From the NCBI RefSeq assembly GCF_003602235.1, contig NZ_QZVS01000086.1, positions 1 to 62,303 on the forward strand: DNA of 62,303 bases, written 5' to 3'. The translations under genes were made by a program, and so were the position numbers. The notes beneath the pieces were generated by a model. That model saw nothing but the letters and a program-made list of their open reading frames with translations, ran no database searches and was not told where the DNA came from. This DNA comes from Cryobacterium melibiosiphilum (GTDB lineage Bacteria; Actinomycetota; Actinomycetes; Actinomycetales; Microbacteriaceae). Of the stretch, positions 1 to 8,679 are shown one piece after another; the stretch's first letter is position 1; every line of letters starts with the position of its first letter.

Positions 1-2
1 AG

Positions 3-797
3 GTCGACCGCGCCGGCGGCCGCAGCACGACTCCCCAGCGCCCGGCCGGGCGCCTGCTCGGGCCGGCCCTGGCCGTGCTGCTGGTCGCCCCGGTCGCCGG
101 AATCCTGGTGCCGGTGCTGGGACTGGGCAACCGGCTCGTCGAGGCGGCCACCTTGCGGGCCATCGACGTGCCGCGCCTGCTCGAGGCGATCGGCGCGACC
201 CTCGCCCTGGCGCTCGGCGCTGCGCTGATCACCGCGTTGGTGGCCCTGCCGATTGCCGCGCTCGCTGCGCGGTACCGAGGCCGGCTGGTCGCCGCCATCG
301 AAGCGGTCGGTTTTCTCGGCCACGCCCTCCCCGGCATCGTCGTGGGCCTCTCGCTCGTTTTCTTCGCCCTGGCCGCGGTGCCGGCGCTCTACCAAACCTC
401 GGCCGTGCTGGTCTTCGCCTACGTCGTGCTGTTCATGCCCCGCGCGATCGGCAGCATGCGCAGCGGCATTGCCGCGGTGCCCGGCAGCCTCACCGACGTC
501 TCGCGCATGCTCGGCTACTCGCCGCTCGCCACCTGGTTCAAGGTGACCGCACGCCTCGCGCTGCCCGGCATCGGCATCGGCACCCTGCTCGTGGCCATCT
601 CGGTCATGAAAGAATTGCCCGCGACACTGTTGCTGCGCCCGACGGGCGTGTCCACGCTCGCCACCGAGCTGTGGAGCCGCACCGCGGTCTTCGAGTTCGG
701 CGCCGCGGCGCCCTACGCGGCGGCCCTCGTGCTGCTCGCGGCCGTGCCCACGGTGCTGTTGTCGGGCATCCGCGGCGTGGCGAAAGAACAGCAGTGA
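3..797 (+). CDS. ABC importer permease, iron(III)-type, 5'-truncated by window edge
   Basis: Inner-membrane permease of a binding-protein-dependent ABC importer; about 264 residues are present and the frame is open to the first base, so the N-terminal part lies outside the window. At least five hydrophobic segments are visible. The coupling loop has the EAA-type pattern, running from VPGSLTDVSRMLGYSP to LALPG, which contacts the ATPase. The layout fits the second half of a fused FbpB-type permease (usually about 520 residues). The ATPase gene follows 22 bp downstream and is probably co-transcribed. The Fe3+ assignment rests on general resemblance; thiamine or another oxyanion/metal importer of the same superfamily is possible. 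Confidence 0.85.
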   Translation, partial: VDRAGGRSTTPQRPAGRLLGPALAVLLVAPVAGILVPVLGLGNRLVEAATLRAIDVPRLLEAIGATLALALGAALITALVALPIAALAARYRGRLVAAIEAVGFLGHALPGIVVGLSLVFFALAAVPALYQTSAVLVFAYVVLFMPRAIGSMRSGIAAVPGSLTDVSRMLGYSPLATWFKVTARLALPGIGIGTLLVAISVMKELPATLLLRPTGVSTLATELWSRTAVFEFGAAAPYAAALVLLAAVPTVLLSGIRGVAKEQQ

Positions 798-819
798 CGT
801 CATCGATGCAAGGAGCGCC

Positions 820-2175
820 GTGAACACCCGAACCAGTGAGGGGCCCGCCGAGCGGGAGGCGGCATCCGTCGCCCGCAACGCCGCCGCCCGCGCTGTCGCC
901 GCGCCGCCGGCCGCCGACTGGGTCACGATCGACGGCCTCGAGGTCTCCTACGGCGACACGACCGTGCTCGAAGGAGTCAGCTTCGGAATTCCGCGCGGCA
1001 GCCTGGTGGCCGTTCTCGGTCCGAGCGGATGCGGCAAAACGACCCTGCTGCGCGCGGTTGCCGGCCTGCTCCCCGCCTCAGCGGGAACCATCCGCGTGGG
1101 CACCCGGGTGGTGAGCTCAGCCTCGGTGCAGCTCGCCCCCGAAAAACGCGGCATGGGCTGGGTGCCGCAGGACGCCTCGCTCTTTCCGCACCTGTCCGTG
1201 GGGGAGAACATCGGCTTCGGCCTGCCGCGGGGCGGCCGAACCGGTGGAAAGGCCGCCCGGGCGGCGCGCATCGTGGACCTCGCCGAACTGGTTGGCTTGA
1301 CCGGACTCGTCGACCGGTCGCCGGCGCAGCTCTCCGGCGGCCAGGCGCAGCGGGTGTCGCTGGCCCGCGCGCTCGCCGCCCGGCCCGACCTGATGCTGCT
1401 CGACGAGCCGTTCGCGGCCCTCGACCCGTTGCTGCGCGCGGCGCTGCGCATCGAGGTCGCCGCCCTGCTGCGCGACCAGAACAGCACCAGCCTGCTCGTC
1501 ACCCACGACCAGGAAGAAGCGTTGTCGCTCGCCGACTACGTGGCGGTCATGCGCGGCGGGCGGCTGTTGCAGTGGGGCACCCCGGCCGAGGTCTACGAAC
1601 ACCCGGTCAGCCGCTGGGTCGCCGGGTTCGTGGGCGACACCGTCGAGCTCGACGGTCGCTGGGTCGGCGCGGGCACGGCGGTTGCGGCCGCGGCGACCGG
1701 CCGGGTCGAGTGTGCGCTCGGCGTGGTGCCGGCGCGCGCGTTCGACGGTGCGGCGCCCGTGGATGGCGCTGCCGTGCGCCTCATGCTGCGCCCGGAGTGG
1801 CTGCACCTCTCGCCCGCCATCACTCGGGTGATCGCGCCGGGCCCCGTGCAGCAGCCGGCCCGGCCCGTTTCGACCGCGGAGGGGGCTGCGACGCCGATCG
1901 CGCCGGCGTCTGCCGCTGCGGCGTCGGTCACGCTGGTCCAGTCGCGGCCGCGGGCCCGGCAGCTGCCCGGCCTCGGGCTGGCGCCCGCCGGAACCGAGCC
2001 CGTCGTCGCGCTCGTGACCGACATCGCCTACGCCGGCCACGATGCGCTGGTCAGCGTCGAGGTGGCTGACGGCACGGTCATCCGGGCCCGGGTCGCGGCC
2101 CCTGACCTGCCGCAGCGCGGCGACCGGGTGCGCGTGAGCATCCGTCGCCCGGCCCTCGCCTACCCCCTCGACTAG
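820..2175 (+). CDS. ABC importer ATP-binding protein, iron(III)/FbpC-type
   Basis: ATPase subunit that drives the permease just upstream. Of 451 residues, Walker A (GPSGCGKTT) is at 67-75, the signature LSGGQAQR at 171-178, Walker B LMLLDE at 191-196, followed by an H-loop VTHDQEEA. The C-terminal region from about residue 280 is a TOBE-like domain interrupted by an Ala/Pro-rich stretch (about 340-375). The GTG start at 820 has AAGGAG at 810-815. The N-terminal 32 residues are an Ala-rich extension before the domain begins. Members of this class energise Fe3+, polyamine or sulfate uptake; substrate is inferred from the permease. Confidence 0.9.
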   Translation: MNTRTSEGPAEREAASVARNAAARAVAAPPAADWVTIDGLEVSYGDTTVLEGVSFGIPRGSLVAVLGPSGCGKTTLLRAVAGLLPASAGTIRVGTRVVSSASVQLAPEKRGMGWVPQDASLFPHLSVGENIGFGLPRGGRTGGKAARAARIVDLAELVGLTGLVDRSPAQLSGGQAQRVSLARALAARPDLMLLDEPFAALDPLLRAALRIEVAALLRDQNSTSLLVTHDQEEALSLADYVAVMRGGRLLQWGTPAEVYEHPVSRWVAGFVGDTVELDGRWVGAGTAVAAAATGRVECALGVVPARAFDGAAPVDGAAVRLMLRPEWLHLSPAITRVIAPGPVQQPARPVSTAEGAATPIAPASAAAASVTLVQSRPRARQLPGLGLAPAGTEPVVALVTDIAYAGHDALVSVEVADGTVIRARVAAPDLPQRGDRVRVSIRRPALAYPLD

Positions 2176-2207
2176 GCCGCCCGCCGCTTCCGTTCTCTCC
2201 CGCAGTC

Positions 2208-2279
2208 TCGAGGTCGGCTCGCGGGGTTTCGACCGCTCGTTCCTCGCGGCTCAACCAGCGGATTTCCGCTGGTTGAGCC
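2208..2279. terminator. Perfect 15-bp inverted repeat between convergent genes; copy 1 of a dispersed repeat
   Basis: Arms 2248-2262 (GGCTCAACCAGCGGA) and 2265-2279 are exactly complementary around a 2-nt spacer. Lying between convergent genes, it can act as a bidirectional terminator, although there is no T tract. The left flank (GAGGTCGGCT then GGTTTCGA) recurs near 9651-9680 and, inverted, at 17995-18055. Confidence 0.65.
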
Positions 2280-2299
2280 TGCGCCCCAGCGGGGGCGGA

Positions 2300-3622
2300 T
2301 CAGCGGGCGCCGACGACCATCCACGCGCTCGAGCGGGCGCGCAACGACAGCGTGACCGCGCGGGCCCCGAGGTAGCCGAGCGCGAACGCCGCCATCAGCC
2401 ATGCGAGCCCGGCCGCGCCCTCCGGGGCGAACCAGTACACCGCGAGGGCGAGCGGCACGAACGCGGCCAGGTTCACGAGCCCGGTCAGCGCCAGATACCG
2501 GGCATCGCCGGCGCCGATCAGCACGCCATCGAGCACGAACACGAGCGCCCCCAGGGGAACGGATGCCCCGAGCACCACGAGCGTCGGCGGCAACAGCCGC
2601 AACACGGCCTCCGAACTCGTGAAGACCAGGGGGAGCACCCCGCTCGTGGCGATCACCAGCAGACCGAGCGGCACGCCGCCCAGAAACCCCCACTCGAGGC
2701 AGCGTCGCAGCACCTGCCGTACCTGCCCCACGTCGCTCGCGCCGAGTCCGCGCCCGACGAGGGCCTGCGCCGCGATCGCCAGGGCGTCGAGCGCGAAGGC
2801 CAGGGTGGCGAACAGCGTCATCGCGATCTGGAAGGCGGCGAGTTCGGGGGATCCCAGTCGGGTCGCGACGAACACCGCGAGCAGCATCGCCGCCCGCAGG
2901 CTCAGCGTGCGCAGAAACAACCAGCCGCCGCTCCGCGCCCCGAGCAGCACGCCGGCACGGTGCGGCCGCAGCGGCGCGTCATGCCGCCGCGCGTGCCGCA
3001 CGACCACGACGAGGTAGACGGCGACCATGCCCCACTGCGCCACGACCGTGCCGAGCGCCGACCCCGCGATGCCGAGGTCGAGCCCGTAGATGAACACGAA
3101 GTTGAGCACGATGTTCAGCGCGAACCCCACGCCCGCAACATAAAGCGGAGTGCGGGTGTCCTGCAGGCCGCGCAGCAGCCCGGTCGCGGCGAACACGAGC
3201 AGCATGGCGGGTAGCCCGAACATCGACAGGCCGAGGTAGGTGACGGCCTGCACCGCGACATCCTCTTCGGCGCCGAACGCTGCGACGAGTGTCGGGGTGG
3301 CGAGAAAGCCGAGCACCGCGAGGCCCACCCCGAGCCCGAGCGCGAGCCAGAGCCCGTCGATGCCGACGCTGACCGCGCGACGGATGTCCCCCGCCCCGAG
3401 CCAGCGCGCCACCGCCGGGGTCGTACTGTAGGCCAAAAACACCATCAGGCCGATGATCGTCTGCAGCACCGCGCTCGCCAACCCCAGGCCGGCGAGCGGA
3501 ATCGTGCCCAGGTGCCCGATCATGGCGGCGTCGGCGAGCAAAAACAACGGCTCGGCCACGAGCGCGCCGAGGGCCGGCAGCGCGAGCCGCCGAATGTCCC
3601 GGTCGATGGGCTGTGCCCGCAA
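2300..3622 (-). CDS. MATE-family efflux transporter (DinF-like)
   Basis: 440-residue polytopic membrane protein with about 12 hydrophobic helices, opening with an RLALPALGALVAEPLFLLADAAMIG-like first helix (residues about 11-36) characteristic of DinF-type MATE exporters. The family extrudes cationic drugs or metabolites using a Na+ or H+ gradient; the substrate cannot be read from sequence. The TTG at 3622 is the first plausible start: an in-frame stop lies 21 bp upstream, and the alternative ATT codon is unusual. It converges on the ABC ATPase gene and diverges from the gene at 3861. Confidence 0.9.
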   Translation of the reverse strand: MRAQPIDRDIRRLALPALGALVAEPLFLLADAAMIGHLGTIPLAGLGLASAVLQTIIGLMVFLAYSTTPAVARWLGAGDIRRAVSVGIDGLWLALGLGVGLAVLGFLATPTLVAAFGAEEDVAVQAVTYLGLSMFGLPAMLLVFAATGLLRGLQDTRTPLYVAGVGFALNIVLNFVFIYGLDLGIAGSALGTVVAQWGMVAVYLVVVVRHARRHDAPLRPHRAGVLLGARSGGWLFLRTLSLRAAMLLAVFVATRLGSPELAAFQIAMTLFATLAFALDALAIAAQALVGRGLGASDVGQVRQVLRRCLEWGFLGGVPLGLLVIATSGVLPLVFTSSEAVLRLLPPTLVVLGASVPLGALVFVLDGVLIGAGDARYLALTGLVNLAAFVPLALAVYWFAPEGAAGLAWLMAAFALGYLGARAVTLSLRARSSAWMVVGAR

Positions 3623-3832
3623 AATGTTGATGGTTCGACTCTAGGACCGCCCCGGCGACGTGGATTCCGCGGCCCCGGTGGCGAATTCAGGAAAACCGGT
3701 CGCCGGCCTGGCTCGATCGGCCGGAACGGTGCGCGGCCATTCGGGCTGCCGCCCCGATTTTCTGGATTAGCCCCCGGCCGCCGCCGCAGCTGCGCCCACG
3801 ATGGGGCAGCGCGGATGCCGCGCGGCATCCGC

Positions 3833-3838
3833 TAGTCT
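3833..3838 (+). promoter_or_regulatory. Candidate -10 element (TAGTCT)
   Basis: TAGTCT matches the actinobacterial -10 pattern TAnnnT. Transcription would begin near 3845, giving a short leader that contains the G-rich stretch 3851-3857 before the TTG at 3861. This favours the TTG over an in-frame ATG at 3801, which lies upstream of this promoter. Confidence 0.45.
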
Positions 3839-3860
3839 GTGTTCGATCCCGGGGGGGAAA

Positions 3861-6725
3861 TTGGCCAGATCACCACAGTCTCTGCGGCCGCGGTGGCCGA
3901 GGTTGCCGGCCCTGACCCTGATCGGACTCCTGCTCGCGGGAGGTCCCGTCGCGGCCGCTTTCGCGGCCACCGGCAACGGCACTCTTGCGCTGACCGTGGC
4001 CGGGGTGGACCCACCCACCGGCAGCATCGACGTGTACGCCATCGATGGCGAGACGAGTGGGGCCTACGGCGTGGTGCTCGCCAATCTGGGCTCGGACCCC
4101 ACCTGGGTGCGCAGCTACCCCGCCGACGTGGGCGCCGCCCTGAACGGCGGGCCGAGCGTCGGCGCCGAGGGCGCCCGCGCCTTTCCCGAAACGTCCTGGC
4201 TCGATTTCGACGCGCAAACCGACCCGCTCGGCGGCGACCAGCAGCTGCAGCGCGACTTCACTGTGACGGTTCCGCTCGAGACCCCGCGTGGAAAGTACAT
4301 CGCCGCACTCGTGCTCGAGCAGACCGAGCCGCCGCTCGGGCGTGTCGCTGCGCCCGTCACCGAGCACCGGCCGGTCGTCTTCGTGAACATCCACGTCGGC
4401 GAAGGCGTCGAGCCGGCGTTCTCGTGGGCGGCTCCGGTCTACGCAGCGGACGCCGACGGCCCCTATCTAGAGTTCCAAGTCGCCAACACCGGCAGCTCGC
4501 ACGTGAATCCGGCGGGAACCCTGACCGTGCGCGACGAGACCGATCAGTCTGTCGGCGATGTCGCGGCCCTGCTCGGAGAGGTCTACTCCCAACGCACCGC
4601 TCTGGCCCGGGTGAGCCTCGCCCAGAGCCTCGAACCCGGTGACTACACGCTGGCCGGCGAGCTGGCCGACCTGAACAGTGGAGTGACGGCCGTCGACACC
4701 GTCGCGTTCACGGTCACGGGCGATGTGCCGACGGATGTCCCGACGGCTCTCCCAACCGCGCGCCCTACGAGCCTCCCGCTGGCTCTTGTTTCGTCAGGGC
4801 CGGCCGAAGCGCCCGCCGACGGCGCTGCACCCGCCGGGCTCGCGGCATCCGCTGTCGCGCCGAGCGCAACACCGACCTCGACCCCGACGGCCAGGCCCAC
4901 TCCGACGCCCACTCCGACTCCCACCGCGTCGCCCGCGCCCGCCCCGAATTCCACCCCGCCCCTCGCTGCCACCGACGACAGCAGCGCCTCGGCGTTCGAG
5001 TTCGACCTCGAGGTGCTGCTCGGCGCCACCTCGGCGACGGCGCGAGTGAGCGTCGACGGCTGGGGCCTCGAGCCCGGATCCGGCGTGCAGGTGTTCGCGT
5101 TCTCAACCCCGCAACTGGTCGCCGAAGGCTACGCGAGCGGTGACGGAACCTTCACCGCCAGCCAGAGCCTTCCGCTCGATCTGCCCGCAGGCGACCACAC
5201 CCTGCTCGTGCTCGGCACCGGCGTGGCCGGGTCCGATGGCTCCGCCGGCGCCGCAATCGAGCAGCGCACCGGGTTCAGCATCTCCGCCGACGGCCGGGTG
5301 ACGTCGGCGGCAGCGGATGCCCAGGCATCCGTCCCAGGCAGCATGCGCCGCATCAGGGTGCTCCCCTTCGCCGCCGTGACTCCCCTCGACAACCCGGCCG
5401 CGGTCATCGCGCTCACCGTCCCGGCGATGGCGCTGCTGTCGATGCTTGCCCTCGCCGGCGGAACCGTCTTCAACCGTCTGGGCCAGCGCTTGAACTCGCA
5501 GGACGCCTGGGAATCCGAGTCGACCCGGCGGATCGACGTGAAGTCGGGCAAGCTTCTGGCTTCGGATGCGGGCTGGGGCGACCGGCTGCCGATCTGGAAC
5601 CGCCGGGCCTTCACCAGGTCCGACAGCGGTTTTCGCCGGGTCATCGCCGCCGCGGCCGGAAAATCGTCGCTCGCTGCTTCGGTGCTCGGCGACGCGAGTG
5701 CTCTGCGGGCCATGGCGGGCAGCCTCGCCCTCGTGCTGCCCCTTGCCGGAATACTGCTCGGGCTCGCGGCCGTCGTCGACGTCGACGGTCGCGCCATGCC
5801 GCCGGGGCTGGTGCTGTTCGCGCTCATCGTGGGCCTCGGCGCGATCGATGCGCTCGCCGGGGTGCTCGCGATGAGCGTGCTCTGGGCCGGCGTGCTGTTC
5901 TCGGGCGGCATCGTAGGCTCCGGCAGCGTGTTGACCCTGCTCGGCATGACGATCATCACCATCGTGCCGTCGCTGGTGGCGCAGTCGTTCCGCTCGATTC
6001 GGCGCCGGTCGCCGCGAACCCGGGCCGAGTGGTGGGAACGCGGTATCGACCTCGTCGTCGTACCCCTGGTCGGGGCGTGGGCGACGCAGAAGTTCGTCGG
6101 AGCGCTCGCCGGGCTCTCGGGCTACGACCTGCCGATCACGGCACACGCCGACAGCATCGCGATCCTGGTCGGCGGCATGCTCATGCTCAAGACCGTGGTC
6201 GAAGAGGTCGCCACCCGCTTTTTCCCGGGGCGGCTCGTGACAGTGGCGCCCCTGCACCTGCCGGCGGCGTCGCGGGCGCAGGTGGTGGCATCCGCTGTGC
6301 TGCAGTCCGGGCTCTTCGTGCTGGTGTCGAGCGCTTTCGTCGGGCTGGTGTGGCAGGTGCTGCTCGGGGCGCTCATGTTCGCCGCGGCGATCATCGCGCC
6401 GCTGTTCGAGACCCGTTTTCGCAATCGGCCGGCGGTCTGGCAGGCCCTGCCCACCGAGCTCGCCGTCGTGGCGATCAACCTGGTTTTCGGCATTCTCGTC
6501 ACGTCCCTGCTGATCGACAGCTTCGGGGCCGGCGCCGACGTGGCCCGGATGGCGTTCGTGGTGCTGCCCCTCCCGATGATGGTGATCGCCGCGCTCAAGC
6601 TCACGGGGCGCGCGCCCGCGGTCGGTGAGCTCAAGTGGTTCCGGCGGCCCCACCTCGCGGCGGTCTACCGCCTGGGCGGGCTGGTGCTGCTCGCGGGCGC
6701 GGTCGGGCTGGCCGTCTCGACCTGA
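3861..6725 (+). CDS. Large envelope protein: secreted Ig-like ectodomain fused to a polytopic membrane domain
   Basis: 954 residues from the TTG start. Order seen: a signal peptide or anchor (about 1-36, hydrophobic core LTLIGLLLAGGPVAAAFAA); a beta-rich ectodomain (about 37-290) with a GKYIAALVLEQ strand reminiscent of DUF916-type surface domains; a Pro/Thr-rich linker (about 295-370); a second Ig-like module (about 380-480); a single helix near 515-535; and a C-terminal block of about 8-10 membrane helices. I do not recognise a named family for the whole protein. It may sense or bind something at the cell wall and couple this to the membrane block; that is inference. An ATG at 3801 is in frame, but the TTG gives a textbook signal peptide. 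Confidence 0.7.
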   Translation: MARSPQSLRPRWPRLPALTLIGLLLAGGPVAAAFAATGNGTLALTVAGVDPPTGSIDVYAIDGETSGAYGVVLANLGSDPTWVRSYPADVGAALNGGPSVGAEGARAFPETSWLDFDAQTDPLGGDQQLQRDFTVTVPLETPRGKYIAALVLEQTEPPLGRVAAPVTEHRPVVFVNIHVGEGVEPAFSWAAPVYAADADGPYLEFQVANTGSSHVNPAGTLTVRDETDQSVGDVAALLGEVYSQRTALARVSLAQSLEPGDYTLAGELADLNSGVTAVDTVAFTVTGDVPTDVPTALPTARPTSLPLALVSSGPAEAPADGAAPAGLAASAVAPSATPTSTPTARPTPTPTPTPTASPAPAPNSTPPLAATDDSSASAFEFDLEVLLGATSATARVSVDGWGLEPGSGVQVFAFSTPQLVAEGYASGDGTFTASQSLPLDLPAGDHTLLVLGTGVAGSDGSAGAAIEQRTGFSISADGRVTSAAADAQASVPGSMRRIRVLPFAAVTPLDNPAAVIALTVPAMALLSMLALAGGTVFNRLGQRLNSQDAWESESTRRIDVKSGKLLASDAGWGDRLPIWNRRAFTRSDSGFRRVIAAAAGKSSLAASVLGDASALRAMAGSLALVLPLAGILLGLAAVVDVDGRAMPPGLVLFALIVGLGAIDALAGVLAMSVLWAGVLFSGGIVGSGSVLTLLGMTIITIVPSLVAQSFRSIRRRSPRTRAEWWERGIDLVVVPLVGAWATQKFVGALAGLSGYDLPITAHADSIAILVGGMLMLKTVVEEVATRFFPGRLVTVAPLHLPAASRAQVVASAVLQSGLFVLVSSAFVGLVWQVLLGALMFAAAIIAPLFETRFRNRPAVWQALPTELAVVAINLVFGILVTSLLIDSFGAGADVARMAFVVLPLPMMVIAALKLTGRAPAVGELKWFRRPHLAAVYRLGGLVLLAGAVGLAVST

Positions 6726-6785
6726 GTGCGGCGGCTGGCCCGGGCACCCGTGATTTATTGTCGAACACCTGCGGTCGGCGGCCGT

Positions 6786-6850
6786 AACCATAATTAATCT
6801 CAGAATTAATTGTATGCTGGCTCGGCAATGTGATTAATCCATAATTAAAT
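6786..6850. promoter_or_regulatory. AT-rich operator/promoter region with repeated ATTAAT half-sites
   Basis: Within about 65 bp the palindromic word ATTAAT or a near match occurs four times (ATAATTAAT, AGAATTAAT, TGATTAAT, ATAATTAAA), in otherwise GC-rich DNA. The spacing suggests two paired sites. It sits immediately upstream of the AlbA_2-type gene and may be its promoter and operator; the binding protein is unknown. Confidence 0.5.
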
Positions 6851-6889
6851 CCAGGAACGACTGATGATTCATGTCGAGGAGTGTCTACC

Positions 6890-8632
6890 GTGACAATATT
6901 TGGCCTGACTCCCGTGCAGTCGGCCGTGCGGAGCGCGCTGGAAACGCTGCATGCGGGCAACCGGGTGGTCGAACGAAAGATCCTCGACCTCAAAGAGGAG
7001 TCCGGTCGGCGTGGTCCCGGCGGCCAGATTCTGGCGGGGCAGCCCACAAGTGATGCCGCCGTGGACAAACTGGCCCCGGAAGTGGCCTGCATGGCCAATA
7101 CTCCCGGCGGCGGCGCGTTGCTGGTCGGAGTGGCCGATGACAGTACGATCATCGGCACCCAACTCGACGAGGAATGGCTGCGCGGCCGTCTCTACGACAA
7201 GCTCGATCGACGTGTCACGGTCGAGGCCTACCCGGTGGAGATTCGCGGGCAGCGGATCCTGGTGATCGTCATTCCCGAAGCCATCGAGCCGGTGCGTTAC
7301 AACCACAAGCTCAACTGGCGGGTCAGCGATCGGTGCGTCGAGATCGACGCCTCGAGTTGGCACGAGCGCCGGCGCCGCCACCTGCAAGTCGACTGGTCTT
7401 CGCACGCGAGCACGCACTCGGCGGCGGATGCGCGGGCCGGCGCCGTCGAGGTGGCTCGCGATTTTCTCCGCGATTCGGCGGATTCGTCCGCCCAGGAGCT
7501 CGCCGACGTACCGACCGCTGATCTTCTGCGACGGCTCAACGCCGTGGATGGTGCGGGCATGCTCACCAACGCCGCTGCGCTACTCTTCGTGGGGAGGGCA
7601 GAGCCGGGCCTGGATTACCTCAGACGCGATGTCGCCGGCGGCGACAGCCTGGCCCGAGTTCGCCGGTCACACCGGTCGCTGCTCGAGCAGTTGCAGGAGG
7701 TGTTCACGACCTCGCGGGCGTACAACCCGATCACGCACGTCAACGGGGGGCTGGCCCAGGCTCAGGTGCGTCAGATACCCGAACGTGCGCTGCGCGAAGC
7801 GATCGTGAACGGCGTCGCCCACCGCGAATGGGCGATCACCGCGCCCACGGTGGTCGAGCACGTGGGTGGCCTGCTGCGGGTGACGAGCCCCGGCGGGTTC
7901 GTCTGGGGGGTGAGCCCGGAGAACATCATCAACCATCCCTCGTCGTCCCGCAACACGGCTCTGGTGGATCTCCTCGCCTCGCTGAGGGTGGCCGAACGGG
8001 AAGGGATCGGCATCGATCGCATGTTCGGCGACATGCTTCGCCTCGGCTACGGTCCACCGGACATTGCGGAGATCGACGGCCCCAGCGTGGTCACCCGCTT
8101 GATCGGCAACCACCCCAACACGGCATGGATCCAGTGGCTCAACCAACTCAGCAACCCGCTCGTCAGATCGGATCTGCGCTTGCTGATGAGCGTCTATTTT
8201 GCCGTCACCAACGGTTGGCTCGACGCCCGCGTGCTGGCACCGTATCTGCAGGTTTCCGAAGCTGAGGCGACAGACGCGATCACGACACTGGTCGATCTGA
8301 CCATCGACGGTCATCCGGTGTTCGTCGAAGTCAGAGGTACGCCGGCCGGCACCCCCCGGGTCATGGCGCTGAGCGAGCAGGCCCGCACCTCTCTCACCGA
8401 CCTCGAGCGAATTGCCAACATCCGTCGTTCGTGGCCCACCCGCGAGGACATCGCCCAGGCCTACGCTGCGGCCCGCGGTCGCATCAGCACGACCGAGCTG
8501 GGCGACCTCGTCGGCGCGCATGCCACGAACATCGGCTCGGTGCTCAACTCCCTCGCAGACCGGGGTGTTCTGGAGCCCTCACGAGAACGGCGCCGAGGGG
8601 CGGGCTTTCATTACCTCTACGTGCCCGACTAG
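6890..8632 (+). CDS. AlbA_2 (Schlafen-like) domain regulator with GHKL-type ATP-binding C-terminal region
   Basis: About 580 residues. The N-terminal AlbA_2 domain shows the family hallmark MANTPGGGALLVGVADD (residues about 69-85). The middle region has RALREAIVNGVAHREW and the loop around VEHVGGLLRVTSPGGF, typical of the HATPase_c_4 module of the COG2865 type. The C-terminal 200 residues include winged-helix-like segments (TREDIAQAYAAARGRISTTELG). Such proteins are putative DNA-binding regulators and sometimes occur in defence or mobile DNA; the target is unknown. GTG 6890 is preferred because GAGGAG (6876-6881) sits 8 nt upstream; the GTG at 6881 overlaps that ribosome site. Confidence 0.8.
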   Translation: MTIFGLTPVQSAVRSALETLHAGNRVVERKILDLKEESGRRGPGGQILAGQPTSDAAVDKLAPEVACMANTPGGGALLVGVADDSTIIGTQLDEEWLRGRLYDKLDRRVTVEAYPVEIRGQRILVIVIPEAIEPVRYNHKLNWRVSDRCVEIDASSWHERRRRHLQVDWSSHASTHSAADARAGAVEVARDFLRDSADSSAQELADVPTADLLRRLNAVDGAGMLTNAAALLFVGRAEPGLDYLRRDVAGGDSLARVRRSHRSLLEQLQEVFTTSRAYNPITHVNGGLAQAQVRQIPERALREAIVNGVAHREWAITAPTVVEHVGGLLRVTSPGGFVWGVSPENIINHPSSSRNTALVDLLASLRVAEREGIGIDRMFGDMLRLGYGPPDIAEIDGPSVVTRLIGNHPNTAWIQWLNQLSNPLVRSDLRLLMSVYFAVTNGWLDARVLAPYLQVSEAEATDAITTLVDLTIDGHPVFVEVRGTPAGTPRVMALSEQARTSLTDLERIANIRRSWPTREDIAQAYAAARGRISTTELGDLVGAHATNIGSVLNSLADRGVLEPSRERRRGAGFHYLYVPD

Positions 8633-8679
8633 CAGGCGCTCGCCTCGGCCCGCCCGACCGGTGTGGCACACTGGTCGCC

